Source: Neodiprion pinetum
Lineage: Eukaryota; Arthropoda; Insecta; Hymenoptera; Diprionidae
Assembly (NCBI RefSeq): GCF_021155775.2
Contig: NC_060232.1
Location: 33,285,089 to 33,349,088 of the forward strand
Length of the DNA stretch: 64,000 nt
Direction: 5' to 3'
The translations under genes were made by a program, and so were the position numbers. Under the pieces are notes generated by a model. The model ran no database searches. It was not told the DNA's origin and worked only from the letters and a program-made list of their open reading frames with translations. Shown in pieces: positions 8,269 to 23,200 of the stretch. Positions within the stretch are counted from its first letter, which is position 1, and every line of letters begins with the position of its first letter.

Positions 8269-11200
8269 CTAAAACAAAAATAAAGGATTCCTTTATAAAT
8301 AATTGCGCTGTATTCGAGAAGATAGTTAAAGAGAAACACACATTTGTGTTGCCTACAGTGAATAAATTCTTCGAACACGTGAACCCAAGTGTGCAAATCA
8401 GTGCAAGAATATAAGTCTACTTTTAATGCTAGATAATGATTTACTGCCATCGTTATCGCGAGCGAAACTCTATTGCGATTCGCCTCGACTTTGCGTTACA
8501 CGATATGTTATACACGTACACACTTGAGTATACACTTTCTGCAAAATGATTGCTACCTTCTCTTCGAGAGTAGGTCAAATACGTATGGTTAAACGAACGA
8601 AACGCAAAATGAAAAAGCAAAGGAAATTAAAAAAAAAAATGGTCTCTCACCATGGTGAGGTCGCGCTTCCAAATGGCGTGGCAACGTCCGTCGCATAACG
8701 GGCAGGGACGTTCCAACGAGTAACCACCACATTCACTGCAATCGAGGGAAACGTGTTCCGCACTCCACGATACTCCGCATCTGCAAGAAAAAGAAGAATA
8801 AGAAATAAGATTTCGCTAGATTGCTGGCAGCTTGGCTGTAGAGTGAGTCTATAGGGGATAGCAAACGAATATTTAACTTGAAAATAAAACACGTTATAGG
8901 AGGCAGAAAATCGTGCGTCACATATTATCAGCAGTATAGGGTATAATTTATGTTGAGTAAATTGGTGTATAAATCCATTAAAATTTATACCGACAAACGT
9001 TTACACATGCATACGATTGACGTTTTAAATTGACGTATAATAGATGGTACAGAAAATCAATTCACTTTGCGAAATACATCATGGCATGTAGTCCGAGCTC
9101 TTTATGCAATATACGATTCGAGTAAATCCCCGATATGCGTAGATTATTTGTATAATATTGAGTACGCAGATATAAATGTGTTGTGCAAAATCTCTTTTGT
9201 GCGTTGCTTTAGCAATTGTAACCCGTCGCGTCGTGTGCAGATTCGTTTTATTTATTTATTTTTTTTTGTGTTTCCAACCGGTGTGCAATTGTTGAAATTA
9301 TCATGCTCTGGTTTGTACCGGATTCTATTGACAGTGAGATATGTTGTATATTCGAAGTTTGCATCGACGCTACGACTATGCCACCGGTTATACGTATCGC
9401 AAATATCGAGATAATACGCGACAATCTTTGACACCGACTGAGATTCTTTTACGCGATTTCCGCGAGTCGACGACAATCGAACAAGCCTATTGAATTTCAA
9501 CAATAATTGCTAGATAGATAGATAGTTACACGTATTCGCGAGGTGATACTACAACCGTTACTTGATACGTATAAATATTTCATACGGAAAAAATACTGTT
9601 CCGTGTTTCTACTGCATTGTCAGCTCGCTACGACCCGAATACAATAAACCGTCCAGAATCTATCACACTATGCAATTCCGAATAGGATCGATAAATGACT
9701 GAATTTTTGACATTCTATACCTGCACCTATAATGTCAGCGACGAGTATAACGTGGTTTATCCGAAACAGTGCTATCATCGTTTTTTATTATTCCAATTTT
9801 TGTTCAGTAAATAGGCAAGTTAGCGAGCGATGAGGCAAGATTTTCATTCCCTTGTAATTTTCTTTCTATTGCCAATTAATGTCTGGAAGTGCCGGGTTCT
9901 TTGGATATGCGTATAAATTGAAACTCACGTGAAGCAGGAGTTTAGCTGGGCACGAAGTTCCTCGATGGTGAGGATAGTGTCCTGGTACTGCGGATGAGAG
10001 TCCTGAAGACCGTCATCGACGCTACCGCATAAACTGTGGCATGACAGCGAAATGTTGCTTCTGTAAACAAAATAAAAGAGAATTCACTTTAGTTTATCAA
10101 TTTATTTTACAGTATACGTAAATATAAATTTTCGATTTTATTCAGACGTTGATCCAAACATTATTCATCAGCCGAATAACGAACGGCACATTTTTTTTTA
10201 GCCTGTCTCGAATTTGAATATAATTATAGTTCGGGACATCAGCTGCCTTTGACACACAACATTGCGTGATATTGCGCTGTTACACACGGTTCTGAAATTC
10301 CCAGCTTCCGAAGAGAGAGGTGGTAATAAGAAGAGTAATCGTCACGTGACGCAAAATCGGACCAATATCGTGGGCGTTAATATCTTCCTCATTACAAATA
10401 GACACGCTCACTCTATTACACACGCTATACCTTATATACTATTATATGCGCTATACACCGATTCACCGTGCTAAAGTTATACTCGCGAATTAGTTGTTTT
10501 ACGTAGGCTATAATACAAACATGCAGCATCAAGGCGGAAGAGGTAGTGGAATATAAAAAAAATTGGCAAATTCCTAACGCGTCCGTAAATTTCCCCGACA
10601 AACGGATTTCCTCGCACGTATATTGAAACGTGTATGCGGTGTGCGTGCATCACCTACGTAATTCCACAATTGCCGTTCGCTAAATTTAGTATGTATAATT
10701 AAACATTGGGCATACAAAGTACAAAGGGCACCGTGCTTGTACACGTGCCTTTTTGTCCTATACGTGCTAGCAGTACACATGTTCCCGTTTTAAATACGTG
10801 TGTACGTAACAATCACGCGTATTCCTCTTACGTAATTATTATTATACATATTTAAACCCATGAAACGAATTTTCGGTGTGAATTTTTTTTCATCTCGACA
10901 CGACCCGAGCACGATCGAAAACGCGATCATGTGTATGGTTAACAGAGCCAATTAATACACCATGGAAGACGTTGATTGGCGGACAGGTGTACTTGTGATA
11001 ATATACGTCGAGATGAGGCATACACACAACGGAGTTGGGTGCAAAGAAACGCAAGTTTCATCTCGTCACCGTGTTACAACGTTATAATTCAAGGTTACAC
11101 TGTAGCCACATTCACACACGCGCACGCGAATTGAGTTATGTAAAATAAAAAGCAGCATCGATTGTGTATATATACAACGTCAGCGTAAAACTCGCGCGAG

Positions 11201-14200
11201 ATTGCAGCTGCATTGAAACTCGCTACTTTCAATTGAACATCATATTTACAATAACAATATGCACCGACGTCATCGGAAAGTGGAGTTATTGAAAATTATT
11301 TACGTATAAGTAGGGGACTAACAGGAAAAATACACTTTATATTCCATTATCATGCACTCATTGTCAATACTGAGATTAAGCCGTCACAATTTGTATCAAA
11401 ACAAAATACGAACAGACAAAAATTGAATAGCGGTTTAGAAAAATATTCCACATTAGGGATTTATGGAAACCTATCAGTGTCGACCGCTCAATGACTCACG
11501 AGTTTGAAATTTGTCCATATACTACGTATACCTATAATCTGTACGTATTTTATCACGGGGCCTGGCGCTGAAGCATTCGATTGTTTCGAATTATCATGGC
11601 GAAATGGTGAATTTGCATAATTATATTCTAAGCGCACTTTTCCTGGTACATATCTCTATGTGCGATCAAAAGAATTTTGTTACGTATCAATAGTAACAGC
11701 GTAGAAATCGTTTCGCCTCGACATTTCCACGAAATTTCATTGACACATTATTCGACCGTAAATACAATCATATTCGAATGATATCATATTTGTTTGAGCA
11801 GTCGACGTATCATCCTTATAAGCTATCTCAAAACGTGCGACAATAAATCAGCTTAAAACAGGAGCGAAATTGACCGGAGAGTGAGTACGGCGAAAAAAAT
11901 GTCGGCAAAGCTTATTTAGCGATCAGGTATGAGTGTTGTTTGAATACCTACACCTATAAGTGATTGCAAGAAGACACGTTGCTCGGATAACGAAAGGATT
12001 GGCTTGTTATATGAGTCATCCAAGAATGCAGCAGGATACACAGTCAGACTATTGTTTATTAACACACGTTTAAGAACAATTATTATGTATTTCAATTCAT
12101 TGACACTTACCCATGGCGGGAAAGGCTTTCGGGGGCAGTCTGAACTGAGGTGATGGACATCTTGGATTTAGATACTGAAACAGAAAGAAAAATTTCCTAT
12201 AAGTTTCGGTGCAGGAAGGAAATCAAATATTGTAATCATAACAATGATTATAATTATTAATGATATCGTTGTAGCGATGAAAGTAGGCGGTGTATAAAAA
12301 TTCGGAAATGTCATATGCTGCAGTTCTCGCTTCGTCATTCATCTTTCGTCATTTGTACCTACATTAGCTGCATGCACAAGACAAACTGCGACGCAGAGTC
12401 TATCTATACATGATACTTTCTCTAATAGAAAGCTGGTAAAGCGTAAAGAGGAATTGAATTTCAACACAACGTGCATGTGTCCAGGTCTCATTGCTCAACA
12501 GTCAAGGATATGACCCGACCGATCGAACCGGATGACATTCTCGGTACGTATATTACAAATTTTTTACTTCTAATGTAAAAATCGATGCGTTTATTGCCGA
12601 CGGCATTCGCTTGATCGCTTTAATGCCTGCATATCCGCTTGGATGAATATATAATACCAACTATAACGCAGTTCGGCGAATAATTACAGTATAAGAACGT
12701 TAAAGTAACGGTTAAACCGAGTATCGGAGACAAGGTAACGGAGCAGCCTAAGAGTCGAGTGGAATTTGTGGCTCTTCGAATCAACGATAAAAAACATTAC
12801 TCCATTTGTGACTATATTTTTTAGTTTTAAATTTAAGAACATGACGCGGGTGTTTTTGCGCCAATTTTTTTCTCGCATACTTGGTCACCCGGTTGTTGAA
12901 AAGAAAAATTCTATTCTCGTATACGTAGAATTGAATGGTTATGTAAAAGATACGTGCATGCATGTACCGCGCACGAAACATACACATCAGGGATTCTCCA
13001 AAGACTCGAATCAATTATCTGTTTTAACCCAGTTACACATTTCTTGAATAGCTTTAAAGATTAGTTATCATATCTATGCATGCACCATTATTTCTTTCTT
13101 CGGTTTTTTTTTTTTTTATCAATTAGCAAACCAGGCCAATCAATAAGCCGCACACTTCATCGCGTTTCAGAAGTGCAGCGAGCGCTGCAGAGCGGTGGTA
13201 AAAGAATGAGGTCAACCTGTTGAATAGGTCGCGACGCACATACCTGTATATTTATATATTCACTACTATGCTCCTCTTACTCGGCAAAGTGGTAAATTTG
13301 CTTTTTACAAGAATTAGCGAAACTTGGACCAGCTCGTCCTACGGTTCGACGATATTTGGAAATCATTGCATATGTTTGTAAATAATCACTGTATTATCAA
13401 GATGGATGCAAGAATCCGATGATGATGCGATGAAAATTCTATACTACAACACGGTGAGATTAGGTCGTGCGTAAAAAATAAATCCGATGAAAAAATAACA
13501 AAGGAATGAAAAATAATTAGTTCCGATTGCTTGACGGTAGCCGCAAAAATTTTATATCAGTTTCGTGCAGCGGTTAACCTTCATTTTTTTTTTGCCCGGG
13601 CTTCGTGTTTCGCGTAGTGAACGGTGCAGCATTGATAAATTTAAAAAAATAATCGATTGAAACGGCACATAACGGTCCGTCGAAGAACTAAATACGTATA
13701 ACGGATTACGTAGGCACACTTCACGCGTACGTCGTTTGTAAGGGAAAGGGAGAACCCTGTATCCGATAACATGCTACAAGCTTTATCTACGTCAGAATCG
13801 GATTCTTATCACTCGCACTGGTAGGTGTAATAGGTATAGGCATAATAGTTGGCTTTCGTGTGTGTTGCAGGCGCAGGTTAATAACAATCCGAGAATATTG
13901 TTATCGGGCGTTTCTCGTAACAAGAATGCATTCAATCCGTTCTTACATCATTTAAAAAAATTCTTTTCATATTCCGACAAAAATGACGAGTAACGCGCGT
14001 CTGAGCATTGCGCCGATTGACGATTCAACTCGAAAATATTACTATATTTCGCGTGAGGCGAAGTTAACTTTCCAAGTTTCAATAATACTGCACGCGCTCC
14101 TTGTATGTACCTTATGCATTCAGGTTTTACTCATATGTAGGCCGCGCGCAATGAGTATAAACAACATTGAGGTGAAAGTAAACTGTTCAAATCTTTTCGA

Positions 14201-17200
14201 TTATACATTTTCATATGTCCATGTACATTGTACATAAGTGTAATGAATTCCGCCTACAATCTCTTTGCAATATATTACGCGTCATTGCCGTAGCGATATT
14301 AATTAACGAAAAAAACTGCGGCCCACATCTACTTTGCTAACAACAAACAATTGGGGTGCTTGAATCAAATCTTATCTATCCCTGTTTCAAGTGTTCATAT
14401 GGAACAAGATATATTACGTGTAATATAATACACGTACTTTCGATGACCAGAACTATACATAACAGTAGATCTCTAAAATTCAAACAAATGCAGTATACGT
14501 GTATATTAAATATTGCTTCCTCCATAGCGTAATCAGAGGTGCTTGCATCTTGAACAGCCTTCGTACAAATGTGGGTCAGCAAACTGCCTGCGGAGCAGCC
14601 CAGTTTCATTTATTTTCGAAACTCTCTGCGCAGTTGCATCGGCAAAGAAGTCAACGGCTCGACCGCTTTGGTAAAAGATCAAAGTACCGATTCGCTTCTT
14701 TCTCTCTCTCTCTCTCTCTCTCTATTTTTCTCACGCCTCGAGTTTTCCTTTTAACAATACGTTTCAAACTTACAGCAGATTATAATTCTGACCGTGAAAA
14801 TGAAATCAGACGTAAAACCAGAGTGATAGTTTAATTATAACCGCATACGTTCTCTCAATCAACGATCCTATCGTCTAGGTTTTATTTCCGAGAAAATGCA
14901 GATAATAACGGTCCAAAATTAAATCGATGTATCTTATAAATAGCCACAGTTTCTGGTTGCTAGTCTCTCGAGCTGCGAGTGTGACGTGACGATCAAGTTA
15001 CGCAATATACGCGGGTGTTGGACGACATACGTATGTATTCTTACGCACACTGCAAGCTCGCAGTAAGATTGTGGCAGAGTCGATGACGGTGAAACGAAAA
15101 GAGTGACGAAGGACGTGAACGCGTCTATTTTCGTGCAGCGGTTTCAAAGTGGATAAGGACCAGCGTGAATCGTTAACGAACTCGGTGTGTATACAAAGAC
15201 GAGTAAAAAAAAAAAAAAAAGTAAATGGCGCGAGACGGAGGGTGCAAAACGGAAGGGGCGAGCCGCAGGAAACGCTCTTGATGAATGACAAAAGCGCTGT
15301 TAGTGCGGTACATACCTATAATGTGTTGTACATATGTGAACATAAATTCAGTGACGCCATGACGGCTAGTTTTTCAGCCGAGAGGCTTACGTTGGCAATG
15401 CAAATTCAGCCCGAAGCGGCTGGCTGACGGTGAGACTGCAGGCTGAATCAGCGTTACCAACGCAATTATCTACACGTATGAAAAACTAGCAGTCTCCGAA
15501 TTAATGTCCACGTCTGTACGTACAATGCAAGTAAACAGAGTTCCCGGTGCTGAACTAGCGGCAAAAATTAGACAAACTACCGGACGAGAAACAATTGGAG
15601 GGGCGGAGGATAAAATTTTTAAAATTACGCGAGCACGGTGGTAAACATCGATATTCGTATTCTCTTATGCATTATACACATATACGGGATTGCTCAACGA
15701 GTGTGTTTGGTTACGCTGATTAAGCAACGCGATCGCGGTTTCACCTCGACGGAATCGGAACAAGGATCGCTGGAGGAAAATGTTTAATAATTCGATAACG
15801 ATTGCACGCGGTTTTACGACCGACAATCGTTAAGAGGCTTAAGCGTGCAGCAAAACGCGCATGGTCAAACTTTTCCAGTCTGACTCGAGGCTAATGGAGA
15901 AAGAAGTAACGCGTTGCGACGTAAAAGCCAAGTACGCAAAGGTACGCATTACACATGATACGCAAAAGATGATAAATCTGGCCTGCCGTGTTTGTATTGG
16001 ATATCGATTTTTCAACGGAGTCATTACCGGAATACGTACCTCAAATGACTCGGCAACCGTTAATTGACCAACGAAGTCAGCAGTTCCGGTTACAGAATAT
16101 TCGTAAGTACGATTATAGGTACAATGTACGTATACATATCCCACAATGTACAGAAAAGTTAAGCGTAAGAAAAAATGCGCGCGATCATCAAAACACTCGA
16201 ATTACCTTCAAGAGTATTTCTGCAAAGTCACGCGCCCAACCAGCGATCAATCGTCATGATTTCGGTAATTATCGTCAACTACGTGCATTTATCAATTTAA
16301 ACAATTATCCGTATCGTCGTAATTACGAAAAAGAATTTCGGGAAAACCTCAATATTTTCCGATCATCTTACAGAGATCTCTGCCTTACCGACCTATTTGT
16401 GCAGCACCCATCGCCGGGTTATTCACCGGAGTATGCGGAGGCTGCAAGTTGTAAACTACCCCAAAGGGGTCATAAAACTGGGGCGAAGACCCGGCGGTCT
16501 AAGAATCCCGGTGCATCCAGGTCAACAACCCGCTCTGCCTTTAGCCGGTGATTCGAAGTTGCAACGAGCAGATATTGATCGTTGGCTGCAGGCGGACCGG
16601 ATGGGACGAAACTCATATCTGCCTCTCGACGATGCGAGAGATTATCGCGTGTTACGGTAATAATCGGATTTGATTAAGAGAGGGCGGATAGAAAAAGGGA
16701 GCGAAAATTGTCCGGATCGATGCGTCTCGCCTGGGCGTTTTTGGCTCCTCCTCGTCTGCGTGAAACTGGTTAAAATCCGTCCATTTCATGTCGAACAACC
16801 GAAAGCTTTTTACACCAGTCGTATTATCGCTTGTCAGCGCACAGATTAAATGACGTTCAAAGTTTGCCGATAAGACTACGCTTTAATATCCGGCGCGTCA
16901 TTTACGCGTGTATTTGAACGAGCACGACTCGTGCAAGCAGTTCGTAAAAATTATATAACTCTAAAAAGAATGAGGGAGAAAAAAAATAAATGAAGAGATG
17001 AAATTCGTATCTTTTCAGTAATTCGGAGACGGGGAAATTAAATTCTGCGTTTTTATATCGACGACGAACTCGTAGCAAAGATAAAAAAAAAACGTGTAAT
17101 TCATATAGCCTTTGGAAATTCGATCTCTATCTCTAGTTTCATTATACTATACGAACTCATTACCTCGCGTGAATGGCCTCTAATACGTTTCATGTTCAAA

Positions 17201-20200
17201 GTTTCAAACTATAACGCGCATATCGACGTTCTCGGCCATCAGTCATATTATCTCAACTCCCAGATAATTGCGAGGAACAGGCTGACACTGACAATGAGAT
17301 AAAATTTGTGAATTTCCTATCATCCAGGTTTTTCCTGCAATTGAGTGCAAACGAGTATCGAATACAGGTTTTTATAACTCGTGGTTGGACTCCGTCATTC
17401 TTTGCCACTGCAAAATTAGAAGAAAAAAATAATACCCAAGTTAACATGTGAATATCGATTTGCATTTGTACTGCTCCCAGGTACTTCTTTGAAATCTAGA
17501 ATCATAAGTAAGAATCGTGCAAGCTACAAGTGTTGCAATACTAATTGTCTGAAACTGATCAGATAAGTTATTAACTTGATTGTTTTGTAACTTTAACATT
17601 GTTTCGGAAATTGAGTAAACTAATACAATAAAACAAAAGAACCTCAGACTTTGAATACGTATTCGATATCTGCGGTCATTCTAAAATAGCAAAATAGTGA
17701 TTTTTTCACCAATGTTTCGAATTAGTTGAAATTGCGCGTACCTCGGTTCGCGTGACGAATGAAACTGACACTTAAGTCTGACACGAGAATCGTACGTAGA
17801 TCGGATTTTGAGCCGTATACAGAAATTGAATATCGGTATCGTATGGCCGGCAACGAGCTGCTCGGAGTATTGATCTCTTCGCCAGTGTTACCGCCTGCAC
17901 GACCATGCCTCACTGTTTGTGTTGTTACACCGAAGGCTAGCCTCGTCGAATTTATCGATTATATTACCACCAGCGAGGTGAAATGCAGGAAAAACTGGGA
18001 ATGCAGCAATTAGACTAAACAATTTCAACCGCGAATTTGGACCTATTCGTGCAGTGTGACATTTCCATCTACGTTTATTCGAGAGCGCGGGATAATTTGA
18101 AAAATTGTCGGTAATTTGACGCGGAGGCAAATTGTTGAATGAATTATGTATAGGTATGTTAACAAGCGCGAGTTGAGAGCGACGCGTTTATTAACTGCCT
18201 CGTGAAATTAGTCGCAAGTGCTATTGAGGCACGAGCGTGTATTCACGGTGCGAAATTTTACTACCAAAAACACGGTAGCTATTGATTTTCGTGACGTCAA
18301 ACGAAACGCACGCATTGCGTTCTCGTCGTGCGTCAGGGTCTCGTTTCAGTTGGAAAATCGCAATGCAGAAGCGCCGACGGTTTTTTTGAAAATCTTATGA
18401 AAAATAAGGAAGGAAATTTGAGTTGTAAGAAATGTACATATAAATTGTTTTACAACTTACGTCGAAGTAATCCTCAAAAAAGAAGTGGGCGCACTGAAAA
18501 CGCACTTGACAGCAAACGCGAACACTGAGTAATGTGAACGTTTACAGTTGTCGAAAAACGAAAATATCGTTTGTTTATTTATTTATTTACTTCAACGATT
18601 ATCTGTCTTCTCTCTGTTTTCCGTGTGTTTTTAACCTTTGCTTTACCGTTAGTTTTATTTGGTTTGCGCTCGAGAGCGAAAGTGGCTTATGAATCCGATG
18701 CTTCGCAACTGAAATCTCGAGCTGAACTGACGCTTCGCCGTGAGGCGCGTCAGTTAAATAACCCTGTGCCCAGATGGCGGTACCGTCGCGGGATTCACCG
18801 ATCCCTGACTCCCGAGGCTCGACGCCCACATCCACGTTCGCATTTCTCTCTCCGCCCCGTCGTTCTCTCTCACTCTCCCTCTCTCGCTTGTACATCGGGA
18901 CGCGCGTTAGGCGCGTGTGCGTCTCCACCAACCGACGAGTCATTGGTTCGCGGGCATTCATCTGTTATTTATTTACACTTTCAAGGGGATATAATTCGAA
19001 CGGTGGCGGTTTGAGCCAGACGCGACGTGACATCGCCGCTCGACGACCGTTCCGATCGTTCCTTGTTTTCGAACATTTGAAATTTCGAATCCTGCGCAAA
19101 ACCTTAAACCGCTTTGATGTTGATGCACTCTCTTTTCAACCGCGATAACAATTACGACGGGATTTTATACGCTGCGTATAATAACATGAATTTCGGTTTA
19201 CGCTGCAGGTGTATGTATTCTACGTACGGATTGTACGAATAAGTACTGATACTTGTTTATTCCACAGATTCCGAGGAAATATACGGAAGTTATAATAATT
19301 GAGTCGAATTCTCGTGTAAGCCGGTTGAATTCCGAGGGGATCGAGCAACTTTGCTCGGCCCAATTACCTACTTGCATAAACAATTATAAGCGCAGCGGGT
19401 GGCGTACCGCAAATTCCGAACAAGGTGGACGAAAATGATTCAGCGGTTGGTAAACCGATTGCGTAACGTTCGTGTAGCGCTTCCAGGAATGGCAAGGATC
19501 CGCGCTTACAAGGACTTGTATTTTTCACGTTCAATAATTTATCTCGCGGAATCGTTGGATTATTCATTTACAACGCTGTGCAGTTGCATGTACGACGCAC
19601 CGCGTCCAATATACCGACATACCTACATGACGATTTCAATAACTGACATTTGTTGTTTGAATAAAAAAACACGATCGATTACATTGGCAAGACATCAACT
19701 GTTTTCCCGACGTTCTCTTTGTCTGAATAATGTTGTCCAATTTTTAAACGTTCTGCCACGCATCGCTCGGAGAGAGTTGTAAATAATAAAAACAAAAGCA
19801 CCCACGGTGTTTATTTCGCTTTCGCAGTGGATTAACGAGCTTCTTTTTCACACCCTCGAAACCTGGCGCATGCAGCAGCTTTAATCCGTGCTATGCTTAT
19901 ATTGCTATCTATTACAAGCAAATTATTGACCCAATCTTTCGGAATTAGTTATCAATGACAGAACCTGTCGATAGATCTTAATCAGCAGACTTTCCTCCTC
20001 GAGATTCGTATATCGCTGATATATGATACACGACCCGGCATAAAACAAACGCTGGCAACTTGAGCCAACATTTTTGGGTTATTAATCCGTGCTGGTTTCG
20101 GAATTTGGATAGAGCCTTCACGTGACGCTCGCATAAACTGTAAGTGTTCTCGACTTGTCTACCTCCTTAGGGAGGAATAAAGTAGAAATTCAATAAAAGG

Positions 20201-23200
20201 TTTCAATTACGCTACTATAAGATCCACAGGTTCATTCGTTTCACCCCTGGAAAGCATTGTACCGTCCGCGATGTTGTCGTGCAGTTATTCCAACTATTGT
20301 TCGCAAATTTTGCATTTTTCAGGCAAATCATTTCCAGTAAATAATATGAGGTTTGCATTCGTGAGGAGTCGCTTCGCGCGTAGAAGTGAGAATTCTCGTT
20401 AAACCCTGGCGGGTCAAACGTACGGATCAAACACATATTTGGTCTTTACGATTCGTCGGTCCATTGGGGTCAATAACGTGCAAATATCACCGCGTGTGCT
20501 GCTCGTGCTGCGAAATAATCGTTTCTCAAGTTACGATTTACAGGAGTTTACGCGGTGGGATTATTATAAACGTATTACATATTGATACGCATAAACGAAG
20601 CTGTTCCGAGTGTTCCATCTTTCTTATAGCAAATGCGTTTCATTTTTCACTCTAATAAAGCAACCTCGCCAATTAATGTGTAAGTAGCGGGTTTTATATT
20701 TACTGTATTTCTCAACTTCGTTGCACGAGGCGCCAAGTTTCGTACGAGAATTTAGCTAATTGGGTTCCCTTATCGAAATTGATATTTCACAATCAACTGC
20801 GGTTACAGCTGGATAAAACAGGCCAAAAATTATTTCTTTCTGATGTAAATCGCGTTACCTATTACGTATACATGAAAGGAACATCCTTCCTGTACATACC
20901 CATCGTAATGCGTACGTGAAATGGCAGAGCATTAGATTTTGGTATGAATTCTTGCTGCCTACATACATGGCATAAATGAAGTGGGGTCGACGAAGATGTG
21001 AATTCATGCGTGTATTCACTCGTCTCGAAATTGATTCGGTGGTTGCAGCGTGTGTAATTTGTGTTCGCAAATTCTCCAAACCATCACGGAAATTTCGTGA
21101 ACGAGGCTGTTGGGTCAGGTTAGACATATTTAATGAATATTCACAGGTTTTTTTCAAAATTTAAAATCACTCGTGTAAACTGTAAATTCATAGACACACA
21201 AATGCGTACACACGTAAAGTTTTTTCAACATTTTTTTTTCCATATTATTTATTTATTCCGTATTATATCCACGATCGGCGGATGGAAAATATTTTGAACG
21301 CACGTTATAATATACGTAATATGATAAACGAGGCAAGGTTACTCTCACGATCGTTTGGCGTTTTTCTCGTGCACTGGCACAAGGTTGAAAACACGCCTGA
21401 AAGGTTGCCTCGTGAGTCGGCGATTCTCTCCCTTGTTTGGTATATGGAAAAGGGATGAGATATCAAGGGAGTGTTATTGGAATTCCACGAGGACGATAAA
21501 AGCGCCCCGCGAAGGCCTTCGCGACCGATTCTATTCCTGACACGTGGCACTTTCTTATGCCTAAAAGCACATGCACACAACCTTACGTATGCCCACCGTC
21601 ACAAGAGTTATTTGCGATGCGTAAGTAAAGGACATCTGCTTTTTTCTGCGCACTCATACATACATGTAACCGCGTGCAACCGATTCTCGCGCTCAAATTT
21701 ACCTGGTTCTCATTCAGAAAAATAAGTTTCACGTGGCAGTCTTAATGGTTGTAAAATTCTTCAGCAAAAACAAACGTGTATAATGATGAAATTGTTCTAA
21801 GATATCGTTATCGACATCGAATCGATGGTATTTTCAGATTCTTCGTTGTCTCTAATCGTAAGGCTATAATTGATCTAGACTCAAAAATCTATTCAAGAAA
21901 TCGGAGGGAAAGTATGTTCTACGCTCTATTAAGCTTCATTATTTGATTTATGAAAATTCTATAGTTTGGCCGTATTTTGCAACGTCATAAGCTTAAGCGT
22001 ACCGAGTTACATGAAGTGAATTTCTCGATTATTACACCGAGAGCCGACTTAACACGCGTTATTACCATTATTAATAATGAAATTACCAGGATCCGTCTTC
22101 CGGGTTTCTAATGCGTTCCACGAGACACAATCTATTGAGAAAGACTCCACGCTTTGTCGCAATTACAGCAGAACGCGCAGTGCAATTGCTCATCTCGGTC
22201 ACTTTGTAATTGTAATAATTCAGTAAAAATTATTGCCACATAAACAGCAAGTGGGTAGAGCTATCGAAAATGTTTGCGGCACGATTTGATCGAGCAAAGA
22301 TATAAAAACCGCAGTCATCCGGGAGTTAAAATAGTTAAACCGGTCTTGAGGTTTTGACTGTTCCGTTTTCCTCAATGAAAACCGAACAAATGGCTACAAC
22401 AAATAGCGATAATCCAGTAATAGATTGAGATAGGGAAGTAGCGCGATATACCGAGACGATAAGATATAATTAAATGAAAAAGCGTCATATATGTAGCTTA
22501 AAAATATTCGTAAAGCTTGTTCAATATACACACACTTTGTTGATAATTGCGACGATCGAGGTTGTCCGGCACCAATGGCACACACAAGTGGAAATTTACG
22601 TAAAATCTTGGCTTACAATAATTATCTGCAGTTGAGGGCGATAAGACGGAAGTTAATAATATGGTAAGAGAATTGTAAAAAAAAAAAATAAAAATGATTA
22701 TGTTTACCGTAACGGTTCATGCAATCAGAACAACAAGGGGTAAAGTTGTAACGTAGGCGCCAGCCGTTATTATCTATTAGGTACGTAAACAATAAGTACG
22801 CGATCATGATGCGTGCGTGATGAAGTAAACATTTCTTCGATTTCGTAATAAAAGCTTGCAATGTATCTATATTGTTTATCGACAAACGGATAGCGAAAAT
22901 TGGGCCATTTCTTAATCTGCGCATTCATAATTTCCCAGCTTCTAACCGCCACTGCAGCAACATGCAGACGTGTTGCGTACACCTACATGTGTGATTTACG
23001 TCGTGAAACGTGTAGCGAACGAGCAAATAGCAGCGTGGACGTAAACAATTTGCATTAGGTATTATTGTCTTGTGTCCATTGGGTACAAACCACTATCAGA
23101 TCTTCGTTCGCTGCAGCTGAACAACACTTTTTTTCGAAATTTCGAGTGTACGCGTACAAAGTGAATGTTTAAGCACCGGATGGTGACCGTTTCCTTATCG

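Larger units (their letters stand above)
8269..12110 (-). other. pino: Pinocchio introns 2-4 and intervening sequence
   Basis: Three introns (8269-8650, 8781-9928, 10061-12110) separate the four 3' coding exons. They contain no coding frame in phase with the gene. Notable sites are GATAGATAGATAG near 9513 and a perfect GTCACGTGAC palindrome at 10341-10350. Confidence 0.8.

Noticed and set aside
15988..16551. 187-codon plus-strand frame beginning with GTG
   Set aside because: The first real ATG leaves 168 codons. No domain is seen, and the protein is low in small hydrophobic residues. Treated as chance.
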